Shown here piece after piece: positions 6,614-15,598 of a DNA stretch of 24,235 nucleotides (positions within the stretch are counted from its first letter, which is position 1; each line of letters starts with the position of its first letter). The position numbers were made by a program, and so were the translations under genes. Under the pieces are notes generated by a model. The model did not search any database. It saw nothing but the letters and a program-made list of their open reading frames with translations, and had not been told where the DNA came from. Origin of the DNA: an uncultured Alphaproteobacteria bacterium (lineage in GTDB: Bacteria; Pseudomonadota; Alphaproteobacteria; RUG11792); contig CAJUOM010000015.1 of NCBI GenBank assembly GCA_910588255.1, positions 1 through 24,235 on the forward strand, written 5' to 3'.

Positions 6614-9600
6614 ATGGATATAAAAAATTGTTTAAAATTATTTGTCAGTTTTTGGACAATTTTAACATTATCAATTGAAGCGTTTGGAAGTGATGAGAGT
6701 ATTTCTCATACGATAGTTAGTACAGGAAAGCATATTGCAAAAGAAGGTTCAAAAGTTTTTATTGGAAGTAAAATTCAAATAGATAAAGGCACAGATTCCA
6801 CCGAAAACGATGAAGATACCGGTGCAATACATAACCATGATCAAATAATAATCCTAAGCGGAGGTAGTTTTACTGGAGGGGGTAAGATTGTTAACTATGG
6901 AAAAGTGGAAAAAGACACTGAACGAACCTCAAAAAGAGAAACATATGCAGCAAGAGAATCAGAAGAATTGAAGGAAGGAGATGCTTTAGCTGAATCTGCA
7001 TATTATGATTTTACTCACAGGACTGGAGCGACTCAGATTACTGAATTTTATACAGCAGATCAAGCTACAATAAGTAAATCTATTACCGCAAGTACTAAAG
7101 AAGAGTACGAATCAGATCCAAGTGCAGAATATATTACAGCTGATGAATCACGAGTTGGTGTGAGAGTTGAACCTAGAGGCGGATTTGTCCAAAGTAGCAC
7201 TGAAGCTAACAAGTCATATTATTTAGGGACTCTTGCTGAAAAAGGAGGTTTAACATCAATTCATAGTTCTACAACTAAAGGAAATCCCTGGTTCGATACA
7301 TTCTCTTCGAGGTTATACAAAACTAACTAGAGATCAAACTATTCAAGGTTTGATTGATAATGGACATAAGTTTACACCCGATGGAAAAATCGTGAGATCA
7401 GCTTCTGATTTATCTCCAGTGACTAAAGATATCGTTCTTTCTGAAACGATAAATGGAAAAACTTATAACACGACAATAGGCACAGATGGAATAGTTGAAA
7501 CAGAAAATCCGAATCAAGTTGCGGCATTGCCTGAAGGACAAGCAGGAACCGCATTCAGCTTTGAAAGAAAGTTAAATAGCAGCGCTTATTCTTATGTTCC
7601 TGTTTTCATACCAGAGGTTGATGAAAGGTTAACTATAGTAAAAACCATGCCTGAAGGAGAAGCAAGGAACAGATATGAGAGCGAGTTAAACAGAGAGCTT
7701 GAAGAATCAAGAAAGAATGGATCATTTATTTTCGAAGAATGGAGAGCAGATGATCCGGTTACGGTGTATTCAGGAGCGAACTCATGGTATAACGGTGTTT
7801 TTAAACTGGAACATGGAGCTGTAGTTGTTCCTAATACTGCTGAGCTTTTTGGTGGTAGAGTTGAAATTGGAAAGGTTCCGGACAGATATAAAAATGCAAA
7901 AGCATTTCATAAAGCAATTGCAAAAGGAGACGCAACAGCTATCGCTGCTGCGCAATTAACGGCTCCTACAGAATTCGAATTTCAAGGAGGTCCAAAAGAT
8001 GAGTACAACCGTCCTGATATATACATGAATGGTAATTCAAGCTTGTTCTTTAACGTGACTTCAGACTCGGATGGGCATAGAATTTTCTCATTCTATGGAA
8101 GTCTTTATGGAACAGAACAAGATAGAATTATTGTTCAAAATGGTGAAATCCGTTGGAAAGGAGATGGATCGGGATATAAAGGAAGTCTTGCAATCACAGA
8201 AGGGGCAAAATTCGAAGTCAGATCAAGCGATGCGGAAAGTAGTTCGGTTTATACTGGAATATTTCCGAACGCAAACATCTATCAGATATATGGAGAAGAT
8301 AAAGATGGACACAAAGCCGGAGAACTTGTAAGAACTCCGAAGACAAAAACAACAATAGATACAGCAGGTATACAAAATATTACGATAAATAACGGATATA
8401 TGCGTTTAACAAATGATGGCGAGGAAAACGGGGGGAAATTGACTCTCACAAGTTCCACTTTGGAAAGAGATTCATTTGTTGAAATAGCGGGAGAGTCTGA
8501 AGTTGAAGATGTGACGCTCAGAGGCGTTGCTGTCGCTGACGGGAATATGAAAACCAAAGGTCTAACTCTTCAGGGAGGTGTCTTGGCTGTTCAAGGATCT
8601 ATTGAAGCAGAAAATGCTGAACTCGGTTCCACAATCGCCCTTTGGGGAAACAATGCCATAAATAGAAATCTCACAATAGGAAGCGATACTACTCCAGGAA
8701 CCTTGAGAATAAGAGATAATCACACGTTAAAACTGTTTATAGATGCAGATCCAGGAGCGGGAACAACTGACGGCGTAAAAGTTCAACGCGGAACTGTGAT
8801 TCATAGCGGAAACGGAATTAGCATTGGAGGTATCAAGTTTATTAATAGTGGCTTATCGTCTATAACTGATTCTCAAACTTTCCAAGTAATAACAGATGGC
8901 AGTACAGCAATTAATGTCCCTGTTGAAATTGGAGCAATATATACAGGAGAAACAAGAGCAACCTTTGTTGCATATCAGAATGTTACAGGATTTACTACAT
9001 TGCCATCTACAGTCACAGGAGGCACAGCTGATCCAAATGCCGATGTGAGATACAACCATAATAATCCAACAACAGGACGTAAACTTCAAACAGCGCCATT
9101 GAATGATGGATCTGGAGGATGGAGAATACAAGATGGCACGACTGTGCGTTATATCTATGGTTCAGATGTAGCCGGATATGGAAATTATATAATACGAACT
9201 AGCAAAGCTAATGTGATATCAGGTGATAACTTTGCAATTCCTGTCCAATCGATGCATTTAACTGCATTGTCAGAAGTATCACAAATATTTAGTCTTATTG
9301 CTGATGATTATGGCTATGCTGATAAATATCAAACTGGAAAATTTGGTTTCTGGAACAAAACATTCGGAGGTAAAGATAAATTCGAAACAGATACTTCAAA
9401 TGATATAAAATCAATAAACTATGGAACACTTTTCGGATTTGATGCAAAACCAGTTGTTGTTGGAAAAAGTACAACCGAATTTATGGGAACTGTGTTTGGA
9501 GGTGTATCTCATAAGAATATGAAGTTCGTATATCAAACTCAGGACCATAAAGTCAATCAAAATAGTTATATCGCAGGTTTGAAAGGTGCATTCTTTAACT

Positions 9601-10118
9601 CAAAATCTAGTTTGGAATTAATCGGAAGTTATCAACTAGTTAAAAGTGAATCAAAGAAAAATCAATATTCTGCGAATATAAAGAGTCACTTATATAGCTT
9701 TGGAGCAAAAGGTGCCTATAATTTCAATTTGACTGACAAATTATCCTTGAGGCCAAGTTTTCTTATTGACTATACTTTTGCTAAAACACCAAGTTATTCT
9801 ATCATATCCACAGGAACAACTAAGGTCAAAAACATACATCGAGTAGATTTAGTTCCTGAAATTTCCCTTAATGGTAAGTTCGGACAATGGAAATCAGGAA
9901 TATTTGCAAATTATCACAGAAGATTTGGATCAAAAGGAAAATATACATTCAGAGGAACAGAGCATAAAGATATAACAAAGAAGAATTATATCGAATTTGG
10001 TATAGGAATAGATAGAGTTGCCTTGAATAATAGATCAAATATAAGTTTAAAACTCTCTAAAAAAACTGGTGGAGTAAAAGGGGTTAAGGCTAGCATTAAT
10101 ATAGGATTTAAATTTTGA
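6614..10118 (+). pseudogene. Autotransporter-like surface protein, split by a frameshift
   Basis: Two frames, 6614-7330 and the frame open through 7350-10118, form one protein of roughly 1,168 residues. The start MDIKNCLKLFVSFWTILTLSIEAFG-SDE is a typical signal peptide. The passenger is Gly/Thr/Ser-rich with short repeating strands (for example 8350-8850), as in beta-helical passengers. The last ~270 residues, from about FGFWNKTFGGKDK, alternate hydrophobic and polar residues and end in GFKF with a terminal Phe, as expected of an outer-membrane beta-barrel (type Va secretion). The first frame stops at 7328-7330, while the other frame reads LTRDQTIQGLIDNG across it. Removing one A from the AAAA run at 7319-7322 restores a single frame. 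GGGAGG (6592-6597) lies an unusually long 16 nt from the ATG. The function is unknown; adhesion is a guess. Confidence 0.75.
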
Positions 10119-10131
10119 TGATTTGAGGATT

Positions 10132-10153
10132 ATAAAAATATCTAAAATTTTAT
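10132..10153 (+). repeat. Fragment of the promoter-bearing repeat, copy 4
   Basis: These 22 nt are identical to 2642-2663. Similarity continues into TTGGGCTATTT with a 1-nt insertion and then fades; no promoter boxes remain. It lies 14 nt after the autotransporter stop codon. A related AT palindrome may occur at 10262-10292. Confidence 0.55.
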
Positions 10154-10339
10154 TGGGCTATTTGAGACCATACAAAAGATTAAGTAGAGCAATTAAAGAT
10201 AAATCCAAAATTAACCCCAACCTATCAGCAAATAAGATAGTTAACTGTAATTAAATTATACCCCAATTTTGAATTTTAGTGGACTATTTTTTCTACGTTT
10301 AGTATCCTGAGAAATAATAAGTTCTTTGTCGACGATTTT

Positions 10340-10599
10340 TCATGAAAATATTGGTTGGTGTTTTATATATTCCCTCATATCTCGATTAAATAATTCTATC
10401 AAATTAGTTGTGTAGATAAGTTTCCTTAACTCTTCAAGATATTTCTATAAAACGTTGATAGTTCTTTCCAATTATCTATCCAACTCTTTCATGTCTCTCA
10501 CAACTTCATGAACTGCATCTAAATCCTTACCTCTGCTCTGTAATATAGATAGCCATTGCTTTAGCTAGTCGTTTTTTGTTCTTTTTTTGTCATCTTCAT
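10340..10599 (-). pseudogene. Decayed IS256-type (mutator) transposase remnant
   Basis: On the minus strand, 10340-10444 encodes KYLEELRKLIYTTNLIELFN followed by RDMREYIKHQPIFS and a stop. This closely follows the IS256-family C-terminal pattern (FFKYPEEIRRVIYTTNIIE...R.IRK.TK....FP). In another frame just upstream, 10447-10473 encodes NWKELSTFY, matching the family's NW..L..FF segment, and 10480-10535 encodes KDLDAVHEVVRDMKEL. A possible original start is the ATG at 10597-10599. The DDE catalytic core is missing, and at least one frameshift and several stops are present. The rest of 10119-10656 shows no other gene. Confidence 0.7.
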
Positions 10600-10656
10600 T
10601 TATATAAATCCTTCTTTTTGGGTTTAACTATTTTAAATGGTTTTTATTGACAAGCC

Positions 10657-12051
10657 CTATTTCGTTTTAAATTGTGATATAAAATTATTAATACGCTTTA
10701 TAGATTTATCTTTCCCTAAGATTTCTATTATTTCGAAAACACTTGGAGAAACGAGTTTTCCACAAAGAGCACCTCTTATAGCTTGAGCTATCTCAACTAA
10801 CTTTATGTTATTTTCAGTAGCTAATTCTTTGATTTTTGAACATAATTCTTTTTCCTCTAATTGAGGCATATTTTCAATTATATCAATAACTTTTTTAAGC
10901 AAATTTAAATGCTTATCTGAAGCGTATTTTACACATGATTCTTCAAAATCGATAGGTGCAGAAATATAAACTTGAGCAGAGTCTCTCAATTCCAAAATAG
11001 TTTTTGCACGAGATTTCAAACTATCCAGACCTTTGAAGATATTATCCTTTTGTAAGAAAGTTAATTCACGCTTGAAAAACGGTAACAAGTATTTGAGAAG
11101 AGAATTGTTATCACGTTCTTTTATATAATGCATATTTAAGTTTTGTAGTTTTGCTATATCAAATCTGGAAGGAGATTTACCAACAGCATTAAAATCAAAC
11201 CATTCTATAGCTTTTTCTCTTGATATAATTTCTTCATTACTGTGACTCCAACCGAGTCTTAAGAGGTAATTAGTTATAGCTTCTGGAAGATACCCCAACT
11301 CTTGATAATCTTTTGCACTCACAGCACCATGGCGTTTAGATAATTTCGCACCGTCCGGTCCATAAATCAAAGGAATATGTCCAAATGAAGGAGTATCCCA
11401 GTTGCAAGCATTATATATCTGAATTTGTCTAAAAGTGTTTGTCAGGTGATCATCTCCTCTTATCACATGAGTTATTCCCATGTCATGATCATCAACAACT
11501 ACAGACAACATATAAGTTGGAGATCCATCAGATCTCACAAGAATAAGATCATCTAATTGAGCATTATCAATTGTAACTGCGCCTTGCACCATATCATTTA
11601 TAGTTGTTTTTCTTTTATTTTCTGCTTTTAAACGAATAACTGGAGAAATGCTATCAACTGAATCAGTTCTATTTCTGCAAGTTCCATCGTATTTATAAGA
11701 TTTTCCAGATTTCAAAGCTGCTTCTTTTTTTGCAGCTAATTCTTCTGGAGTACAATAACAATAATAAGCTTTTCCTTGCTTTATCAATTCATTCGCAACT
11801 TCGATATGTCTTTTTAAACGAGAAGATTGAATAACGGGTTCCTCATCCCAATCGATATTAAGCCAACGTAAAATTTCGAATATTGAATCAGTATTTTCTT
11901 TTGTTGAACGCAGTTTATCTGTATCTTCGATTCTTAACAAGAATTTTCCCTTGTTATGCCTTGCGAATAGCCAATTAAACAAAGCTGTTCTGACAGATCC
12001 AATGTGTAAGACTCCTGTTGGACTTGGAGCAAACCTGACTCTTATTGACAT
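10657..12051 (-). CDS. gltX: Glutamate--tRNA ligase
   Basis: This class I aminoacyl-tRNA synthetase charges tRNA-Glu (and in many alphaproteobacteria also tRNA-Gln, for later amidation). The 464-residue product has RFAPSPTGVLHIGS (HIGH motif at 16-19), LLRIEDTD, and the KLSKR form of KMSKS at 236-240 followed by HG. C98-x-C100 and C125 resemble the zinc-binding pattern of bacterial GluRS. The C-terminal helical anticodon-binding part (about 310-464) looks complete. Its ATG overlaps the rpoZ stop codon by one base (TAATG), so the two are probably translationally coupled. Alphaproteobacteria often have two gltX copies, and which one this is cannot be told here. Confidence 0.96.
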   Translation of the reverse strand: MSIRVRFAPSPTGVLHIGSVRTALFNWLFARHNKGKFLLRIEDTDKLRSTKENTDSIFEILRWLNIDWDEEPVIQSSRLKRHIEVANELIKQGKAYYCYCTPEELAAKKEAALKSGKSYKYDGTCRNRTDSVDSISPVIRLKAENKRKTTINDMVQGAVTIDNAQLDDLILVRSDGSPTYMLSVVVDDHDMGITHVIRGDDHLTNTFRQIQIYNACNWDTPSFGHIPLIYGPDGAKLSKRHGAVSAKDYQELGYLPEAITNYLLRLGWSHSNEEIISREKAIEWFDFNAVGKSPSRFDIAKLQNLNMHYIKERDNNSLLKYLLPFFKRELTFLQKDNIFKGLDSLKSRAKTILELRDSAQVYISAPIDFEESCVKYASDKHLNLLKKVIDIIENMPQLEEKELCSKIKELATENNIKLVEIAQAIRGALCGKLVSPSVFEIIEILGKDKSIKRINNFISQFKTK

Positions 12052-12425
12052 TATATATTATCTTCTTCCTCTATAATTGCAGTATCTTCATCTTCGAAAT
12101 CGTCATCTATATCTTCATCATCTTCAAAAATTTCTCCGATATCATCGTCATCTCTTTCAAAGAAATTTGATTCCGATTCCGTTTTGTTGACAAACAAATT
12201 CTTGTCTTCAATTAAGCCTCTTTTAGTCAATTCTTCCAAACCACTTATAGATATAGCTTCATCAGCAATTTCTCTAAGCGCTATAATCGTAGGTTTGTCA
12301 TTGTCCCTCGAAACAGAAGGTGTCGCACCTCTATCAATATCCTTCGCTCTTCTTGCCGCCATTAAAACTAATTCAAATCTGTTCTTTACTTTTTCAACGC
12401 AATCTTCAACTGTAACTCTTGCCAT
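12051..12425 (-). CDS. rpoZ: DNA-directed RNA polymerase omega subunit
   Basis: Omega assists folding and assembly of the beta' subunit. The 124-residue product begins MARVTVEDCVEKVKNRFELVLMAARRAKDI, the diagnostic omega N-terminus, followed by NDKPTIIALREIADE. After about residue 85 it carries an Asp/Glu-rich tail (runs such as DDDD, EDDEDIDDD, EEED) to residue 124. The folded core matches ordinary omega; the acidic tail makes the protein longer than the roughly 90-residue E. coli form. It is first of the pair rpoZ-gltX. No strong Shine-Dalgarno is visible before the ATG. Confidence 0.95.
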   Translation of the reverse strand: MARVTVEDCVEKVKNRFELVLMAARRAKDIDRGATPSVSRDNDKPTIIALREIADEAISISGLEELTKRGLIEDKNLFVNKTESESNFFERDDDDIGEIFEDDEDIDDDFEDEDTAIIEEEDNI

Positions 12426-12787
12426 CTTGTGTAAAATAGCTATAAACTTAATAATAAAATTCTAACACAACCTTTAATTTTTTTAAATCACTTTTCTTTT
12501 TGTTCCGTTTCCTTTTCATTGGATAAGGATTCTTAAGTGGATACAATCCTGCTAATATAGTTTTGAATTGTCAAAAATTTCAGAAATGTTGTTGAATGAA
12601 GCAAACTAGGAAAAATAGATATTAACAAAGAGAAAAATTTTAAAGAAAGATTAGAAAAAGTTAATAATGCCTTTAAAAATTTACGAGATAAATAACTCAC
12701 AGAGTTTCTATCTGTGAAGAATTAGTACATCATTATTAGCCCCTGTTAAATTATCTATGTAGAGTATGAAAACAGATCTTAAATAGT
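12426..12787. other. Intergenic region between rpoZ and ispDF with a small ORF relic
   Basis: No intact gene is seen. On the plus strand 12600-12695 is open without a start codon and reads KIDINKEKNFKERLEKVNN... to a stop, helix-like in composition and possibly the end of a lost gene; I do not recognise it. Just after it, TCACAGA (12697-12703) and TCTGTGA (12711-12717) form a 7-bp hairpin with a 7-nt loop and no T-run. The upstream part holds the presumed rpoZ promoter. Confidence 0.4.
12459..12487 (-). promoter_or_regulatory. Possible rpoZ-gltX promoter (extended -10)
   Basis: On the minus strand TGTTAGAAT (12459-12467) gives an extended -10 box, with a weak -35 (TTTAAA, 12482-12487) 17 nt upstream. 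It lies about 35 nt before the rpoZ ATG. This is a weak call in AT-rich DNA. Confidence 0.3.
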
Positions 12788-13954
12788 TTAAAATTTCAAA
12801 GTTACTATAGAATAAGCTGATATTCCTTCTCTCCTACCCTCAAATCCCATGCCTTCTGTTGTTTTTCCCTTTATATTAATAAACGATTCATCAGTGTCCA
12901 AACAATTTGCTATTATTCCTTTCATTTTCTGAGAAAATATAGAAATCTTTGGAGATTCACAAACAATAGTTGTATCGATATTTACTATTATTACTTTTTT
13001 CTTTTTCAATAAATTTCTACAATAGACTAAAAATATTTTTGAATCCGCATTTTGATTTTGGGGATCATTTTCAGGGAAAAGTTCACCAATACTTCCTTCC
13101 CCCAGAGCTCCCAATATTGCATCTATCAGACTGTGAATTCCAACATCTGCATCAGAAACTCCATCTAATCCCATAGAATTAGGTATTTCGCATCCCATAA
13201 GAATAAGTTTTCGATTGGAATCTTTTGAAAATTTATGGACATCATAACCAAAACCTGTTTTAAAACATGTAGCAACATCTGTTTTATACGTTATTTTTTT
13301 GTTGTTTATATCTCCATCAACTAACTTAACAGGTATTCCTTCAAGATCACATAATGCTGCATCATCACTTACTGATAAATCATGATATTTTTTATGTAGA
13401 TTCAATATCATATTAAAATCAAAACCTTGGGGAGTTTGTATAAGTTTAATACTATTCCTGTCTACAGATTTCCCTTTTATTCTAACGGAGTCAATTGAAG
13501 ATATAGCAGGAACAACTGCCTTCTCACCATTTTTTAAATTTGTTATAACATCATCTATAATTTGGGGAGAGCAATAAGGTCTTGCTGCGTCATGAATTAA
13601 AACGAAGTCAGGATGATAATTTGATAGTGATTCTAACCCATTTCTGACAGATTCTTTTCTAAAAACACCTCCAACAACTGGAGATAAAAGACGAACATCA
13701 TTTATATTTTCAAATATTTTAAAATATTCATTATAATATCCTGCAGGGATAATACATATTACTCCATCAATATTGTCATTAGAAAGGAACAAATCTACAG
13801 ATTTTCTAATAAGAGAAGATCCATCTGTAGAAAGAAACTGTTTGGGATAACTTGAATCAAATCTTTGGCCCAGTCCTGCTGCAGCAATAACTACATAAAT
13901 TTTAAAACTATCCCTGTCTTGCTTTGAACTTTGGAATTTGTTTGTTGATAACAT
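12788..13954 (-). CDS. ispDF: Bifunctional IspD/IspF (MEP isoprenoid pathway)
   Basis: The IspD half (about 18-230) makes CDP-methylerythritol from MEP and CTP; the IspF half (about 233-388) cyclises its phosphorylated product to MEcPP. IspD motifs are VVIAAAGLGQRF, PKQF, GGVFRKESV, IHDAARP and QTPQGF. In IspF the zinc ligands are present (D238 and H240 in GYDVH, and H274), as is KTTEGMGFEGRREG. However, the usual GHSDADV reads GVSDADV (Val266 in place of E. coli His34), and GDIG reads GSIG (Ser288 in place of Asp56). Such fusions are typical of alphaproteobacteria. The ATG at 13954 has a strong AAGGAAGG just upstream and lies inside rpmJ in another frame, so the first 47 nt overlap. IspE is not in this window. 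Confidence 0.93.
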   Translation of the reverse strand: MLSTNKFQSSKQDRDSFKIYVVIAAAGLGQRFDSSYPKQFLSTDGSSLIRKSVDLFLSNDNIDGVICIIPAGYYNEYFKIFENINDVRLLSPVVGGVFRKESVRNGLESLSNYHPDFVLIHDAARPYCSPQIIDDVITNLKNGEKAVVPAISSIDSVRIKGKSVDRNSIKLIQTPQGFDFNMILNLHKKYHDLSVSDDAALCDLEGIPVKLVDGDINNKKITYKTDVATCFKTGFGYDVHKFSKDSNRKLILMGCEIPNSMGLDGVSDADVGIHSLIDAILGALGEGSIGELFPENDPQNQNADSKIFLVYCRNLLKKKKVIIVNIDTTIVCESPKISIFSQKMKGIIANCLDTDESFINIKGKTTEGMGFEGRREGISAYSIVTLKF

Positions 13955-14033
13955 ACAACCTTCCTTTGCGACGCACTAATTTACAAGCTCTGTGGCGGCT
14001 TCGTAATGTTTTTACAGAATTAGCAACTTTCAT
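13908..14033 (-). CDS. rpmJ: 50S ribosomal protein L36
   Basis: A 41-codon gene on the minus strand encodes a protein beginning MKVANSVKTLRSRHRACKL, continuing VRRKGRLYVINK and ending KFKARQG. This is the alphaproteobacterial L36 layout (compare MKVRNSLKSLK.RH....VVRR.GR.YVINK.NPRFKARQG). It keeps a Cys and a His of the zinc-ribbon region but not the full four-ligand set, as in the zinc-free form. Its last 47 nt overlap the start of ispDF in a different frame, and the ispDF ribosome-binding site lies inside rpmJ. A good promoter lies 38 nt or more upstream (14071-14099, minus strand). It is very short and easily missed, but the match is specific. Confidence 0.93.
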   Translation of the reverse strand: MKVANSVKTLRSRHRACKLVRRKGRLYVINKQIPKFKARQG

Positions 14034-14070
14034 TTTTATTATAAATTATAAAATTTCATTTAGTATCTTT

Positions 14071-14099
14071 ATGATATCATAATATAAGAAGAGTGTCAA
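14071..14099 (-). promoter_or_regulatory. Promoter of rpmJ-ispDF
   Basis: On the minus strand a consensus TTGACA (14094-14099), a 17-nt spacer and TATCAT (14071-14076) precede rpmJ. The predicted start near 14064 leaves a leader of about 30 nt. Confidence 0.7.
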
Positions 14100-14304
14100 A
14101 TTGATTGTTTGCAAAATCTAAGTTCCGAAAAATGAACTTTTATTAGATATGTTAAAACCATCAAAACCTTTGATATCATTTGATTGCTTGTTTTTTTGTT
14201 TGCTCTTTTTTCTTTATTCGCGCTATTTTTTAATCTTATTCCTATCTTTTCTGTTTTAGAATTATCTCGAGTAGCTATTTATAGATACATTCAGTAAGAA
14301 AGTC

Positions 14305-14333
14305 TTGACTGGAAATGTTATGTATGAGATAAT
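14305..14333 (+). promoter_or_regulatory. Promoter of rpmF-plsX-fabH operon
   Basis: TTGACT (14305-14310), a 17-nt spacer and GATAAT (14328-14333) lie 37 nt before the rpmF ATG. Confidence 0.7.
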
Positions 14334-14370
14334 AACAAATGTTGATAGTAAATAAAATTTTTGATATAAA

Positions 14371-14556
14371 ATGGCAGTTCCAAAGAAAAAGACTTCAAAA
14401 TCAAGGCAGGGAATGCGAAGAGCTCATGATTTCGACAAACCTGTTAATGTTATGAAATGTAGCAATTGCGGAAATCCTATTATTGCCCATAATATTTGTA
14501 AATCTTGCGGCAATTATGCTGAAAGAAATACTAGAGTCGCAAATATTTCTGAATAA
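14371..14556 (+). CDS. rpmF: 50S ribosomal protein L32
   Basis: L32 is a small protein of the large ribosomal subunit. The 61-residue sequence starts MAVPKKKTSKSRQGMRRAHD, the invariant L32 N-terminus. It has a zinc ribbon formed by C30-x2-C33 and C43-x2-C46, and ends soon afterwards, as usual. It leads rpmF-plsX-fabH, a widely conserved order linking ribosome production to lipid synthesis. The gap to plsX is 22 nt. No strong Shine-Dalgarno is seen before the ATG. Confidence 0.97.
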   Translation: MAVPKKKTSKSRQGMRRAHDFDKPVNVMKCSNCGNPIIAHNICKSCGNYAERNTRVANISE

Positions 14557-14578
14557 ATAATCTTTTGGTATTCCTGTA

Positions 14579-15598
14579 GTGATCAAGATAGCTGTTGATG
14601 TTATGGGGGGAGATCTAGGCGTGGAAGCGACTATTTCAGGTCTTCGTTTATATTCAACAAAAAATGACTGTTCTGATATTGCTTTTCTGCTTTTTGGAAA
14701 TGAAAAGACTATAGAATCAAAACTTTCAGAAGCTCCTCATAATTTACTATATAGAGTGTGCGATACGAAAGATAATGTTATCTCCGGGAACGACAAGCCA
14801 GCTCATGCTTTGAAAAAGGGCAGAGGAACAAGTATGTTTGAGGCAATAAATGCGGTTTCAAAAGGAGAAGCTGATGCTGTCGTTTCCTCTGGTAATACAG
14901 GGGCTTATATGGCTCTTTCAAAGATTCTTATTGGAACAATAGAAGGTATAGAAAGGCCAGCTATCGTTAGTATACTTCCAAATTTAAAGGGAAATACAGT
15001 TATGCTTGATTTAGGAGCAAATACGGATTGTTCTCCAACGAAGCTTGTTCAATTTGCAGTTATGGGAAATGCTGTTTCGAATATTCTTCAAAAAATAGAT
15101 TCTCCGAAAATAGGTTTGCTTAATATAGGAACCGAGAAATCAAAAGGAACAGATTCTCTAGAAGAAGCGTATGATATATTGCAGCAATCTAAAGATTTAA
15201 ATTTTATAGGATTTGTTGAAGGAACGGATATAACAAAAGGGACAGCTGATGTTATTGTGACTGATGGTTTTTCTGGAAATGTTTCTTTAAAGACTATGGA
15301 AGGAACCATAAGATATATAGTTCACACATTGAAAGAAGGTTTTTCTTCGAGTTTGATGGGAAAAATCGGATATCTTTTCAGTAGAAAAGTTTTTCAAAAA
15401 TTAAAGGATGCCATAGATCCGAGATACCACAATGGTGCTCCACTTGTTGGATTAAAAAAGATATCAATAAAAAGTCATGGAAATTCAGATGCTATTGGTT
15501 TTTCAAATGCTGTTTCAGTTGCTGTGAAATTAGCAAAATCTGAATTTATAAAAAACATTGAAGAAAAAATATCAGAAATCGAAAGGAAAAAATTCTGA
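14579..15598 (+). CDS. plsX: Phosphate acyltransferase PlsX
   Basis: PlsX converts acyl-ACP and phosphate to acyl-phosphate, the donor used by PlsY to start phospholipid synthesis. The 339-residue product begins IKIAVDVMGGDLGVEATISGL and contains HALKKGRGTSMFEAINAV, VSSGNTGAYMALSKI, the MLDLGANTDC segment and VTDGFSGNVSLKTMEG, all characteristic of PlsX. The start is GTG (14579). The stop codon TGA shares one base with the fabH ATG, so the two are probably translationally coupled. It is a peripheral membrane enzyme; no membrane segment is seen or expected. Confidence 0.96.
   Translation: MIKIAVDVMGGDLGVEATISGLRLYSTKNDCSDIAFLLFGNEKTIESKLSEAPHNLLYRVCDTKDNVISGNDKPAHALKKGRGTSMFEAINAVSKGEADAVVSSGNTGAYMALSKILIGTIEGIERPAIVSILPNLKGNTVMLDLGANTDCSPTKLVQFAVMGNAVSNILQKIDSPKIGLLNIGTEKSKGTDSLEEAYDILQQSKDLNFIGFVEGTDITKGTADVIVTDGFSGNVSLKTMEGTIRYIVHTLKEGFSSSLMGKIGYLFSRKVFQKLKDAIDPRYHNGAPLVGLKKISIKSHGNSDAIGFSNAVSVAVKLAKSEFIKNIEEKISEIERKKF

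Larger units (their letters stand above)
14034..14370. other. Divergent intergenic region between rpmJ and rpmF
   Basis: The region holds outward-facing promoters for rpmJ (minus) and rpmF (plus). Between them, 14100-14290 is pyrimidine-rich on the plus strand, with a short ATCAAA/TTTGAT inverted repeat near 14160-14173 and no gene that I can support. Confidence 0.5.

Noticed and set aside
8071..8331. Separate small gene inside the autotransporter region
   Set aside because: It is an alternate frame of the continuous autotransporter reading frame and has no ribosome-binding site or family features.
12184..12465. Plus-strand ORF opposite rpoZ
   Set aside because: It is the antisense shadow of a well-conserved omega gene.
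14150..14190. Another member of the long-hairpin family near CCTTTGATATCA
   Set aside because: Only a short core resemblance exists; the flanking GGTATC and ACACC arms are missing.
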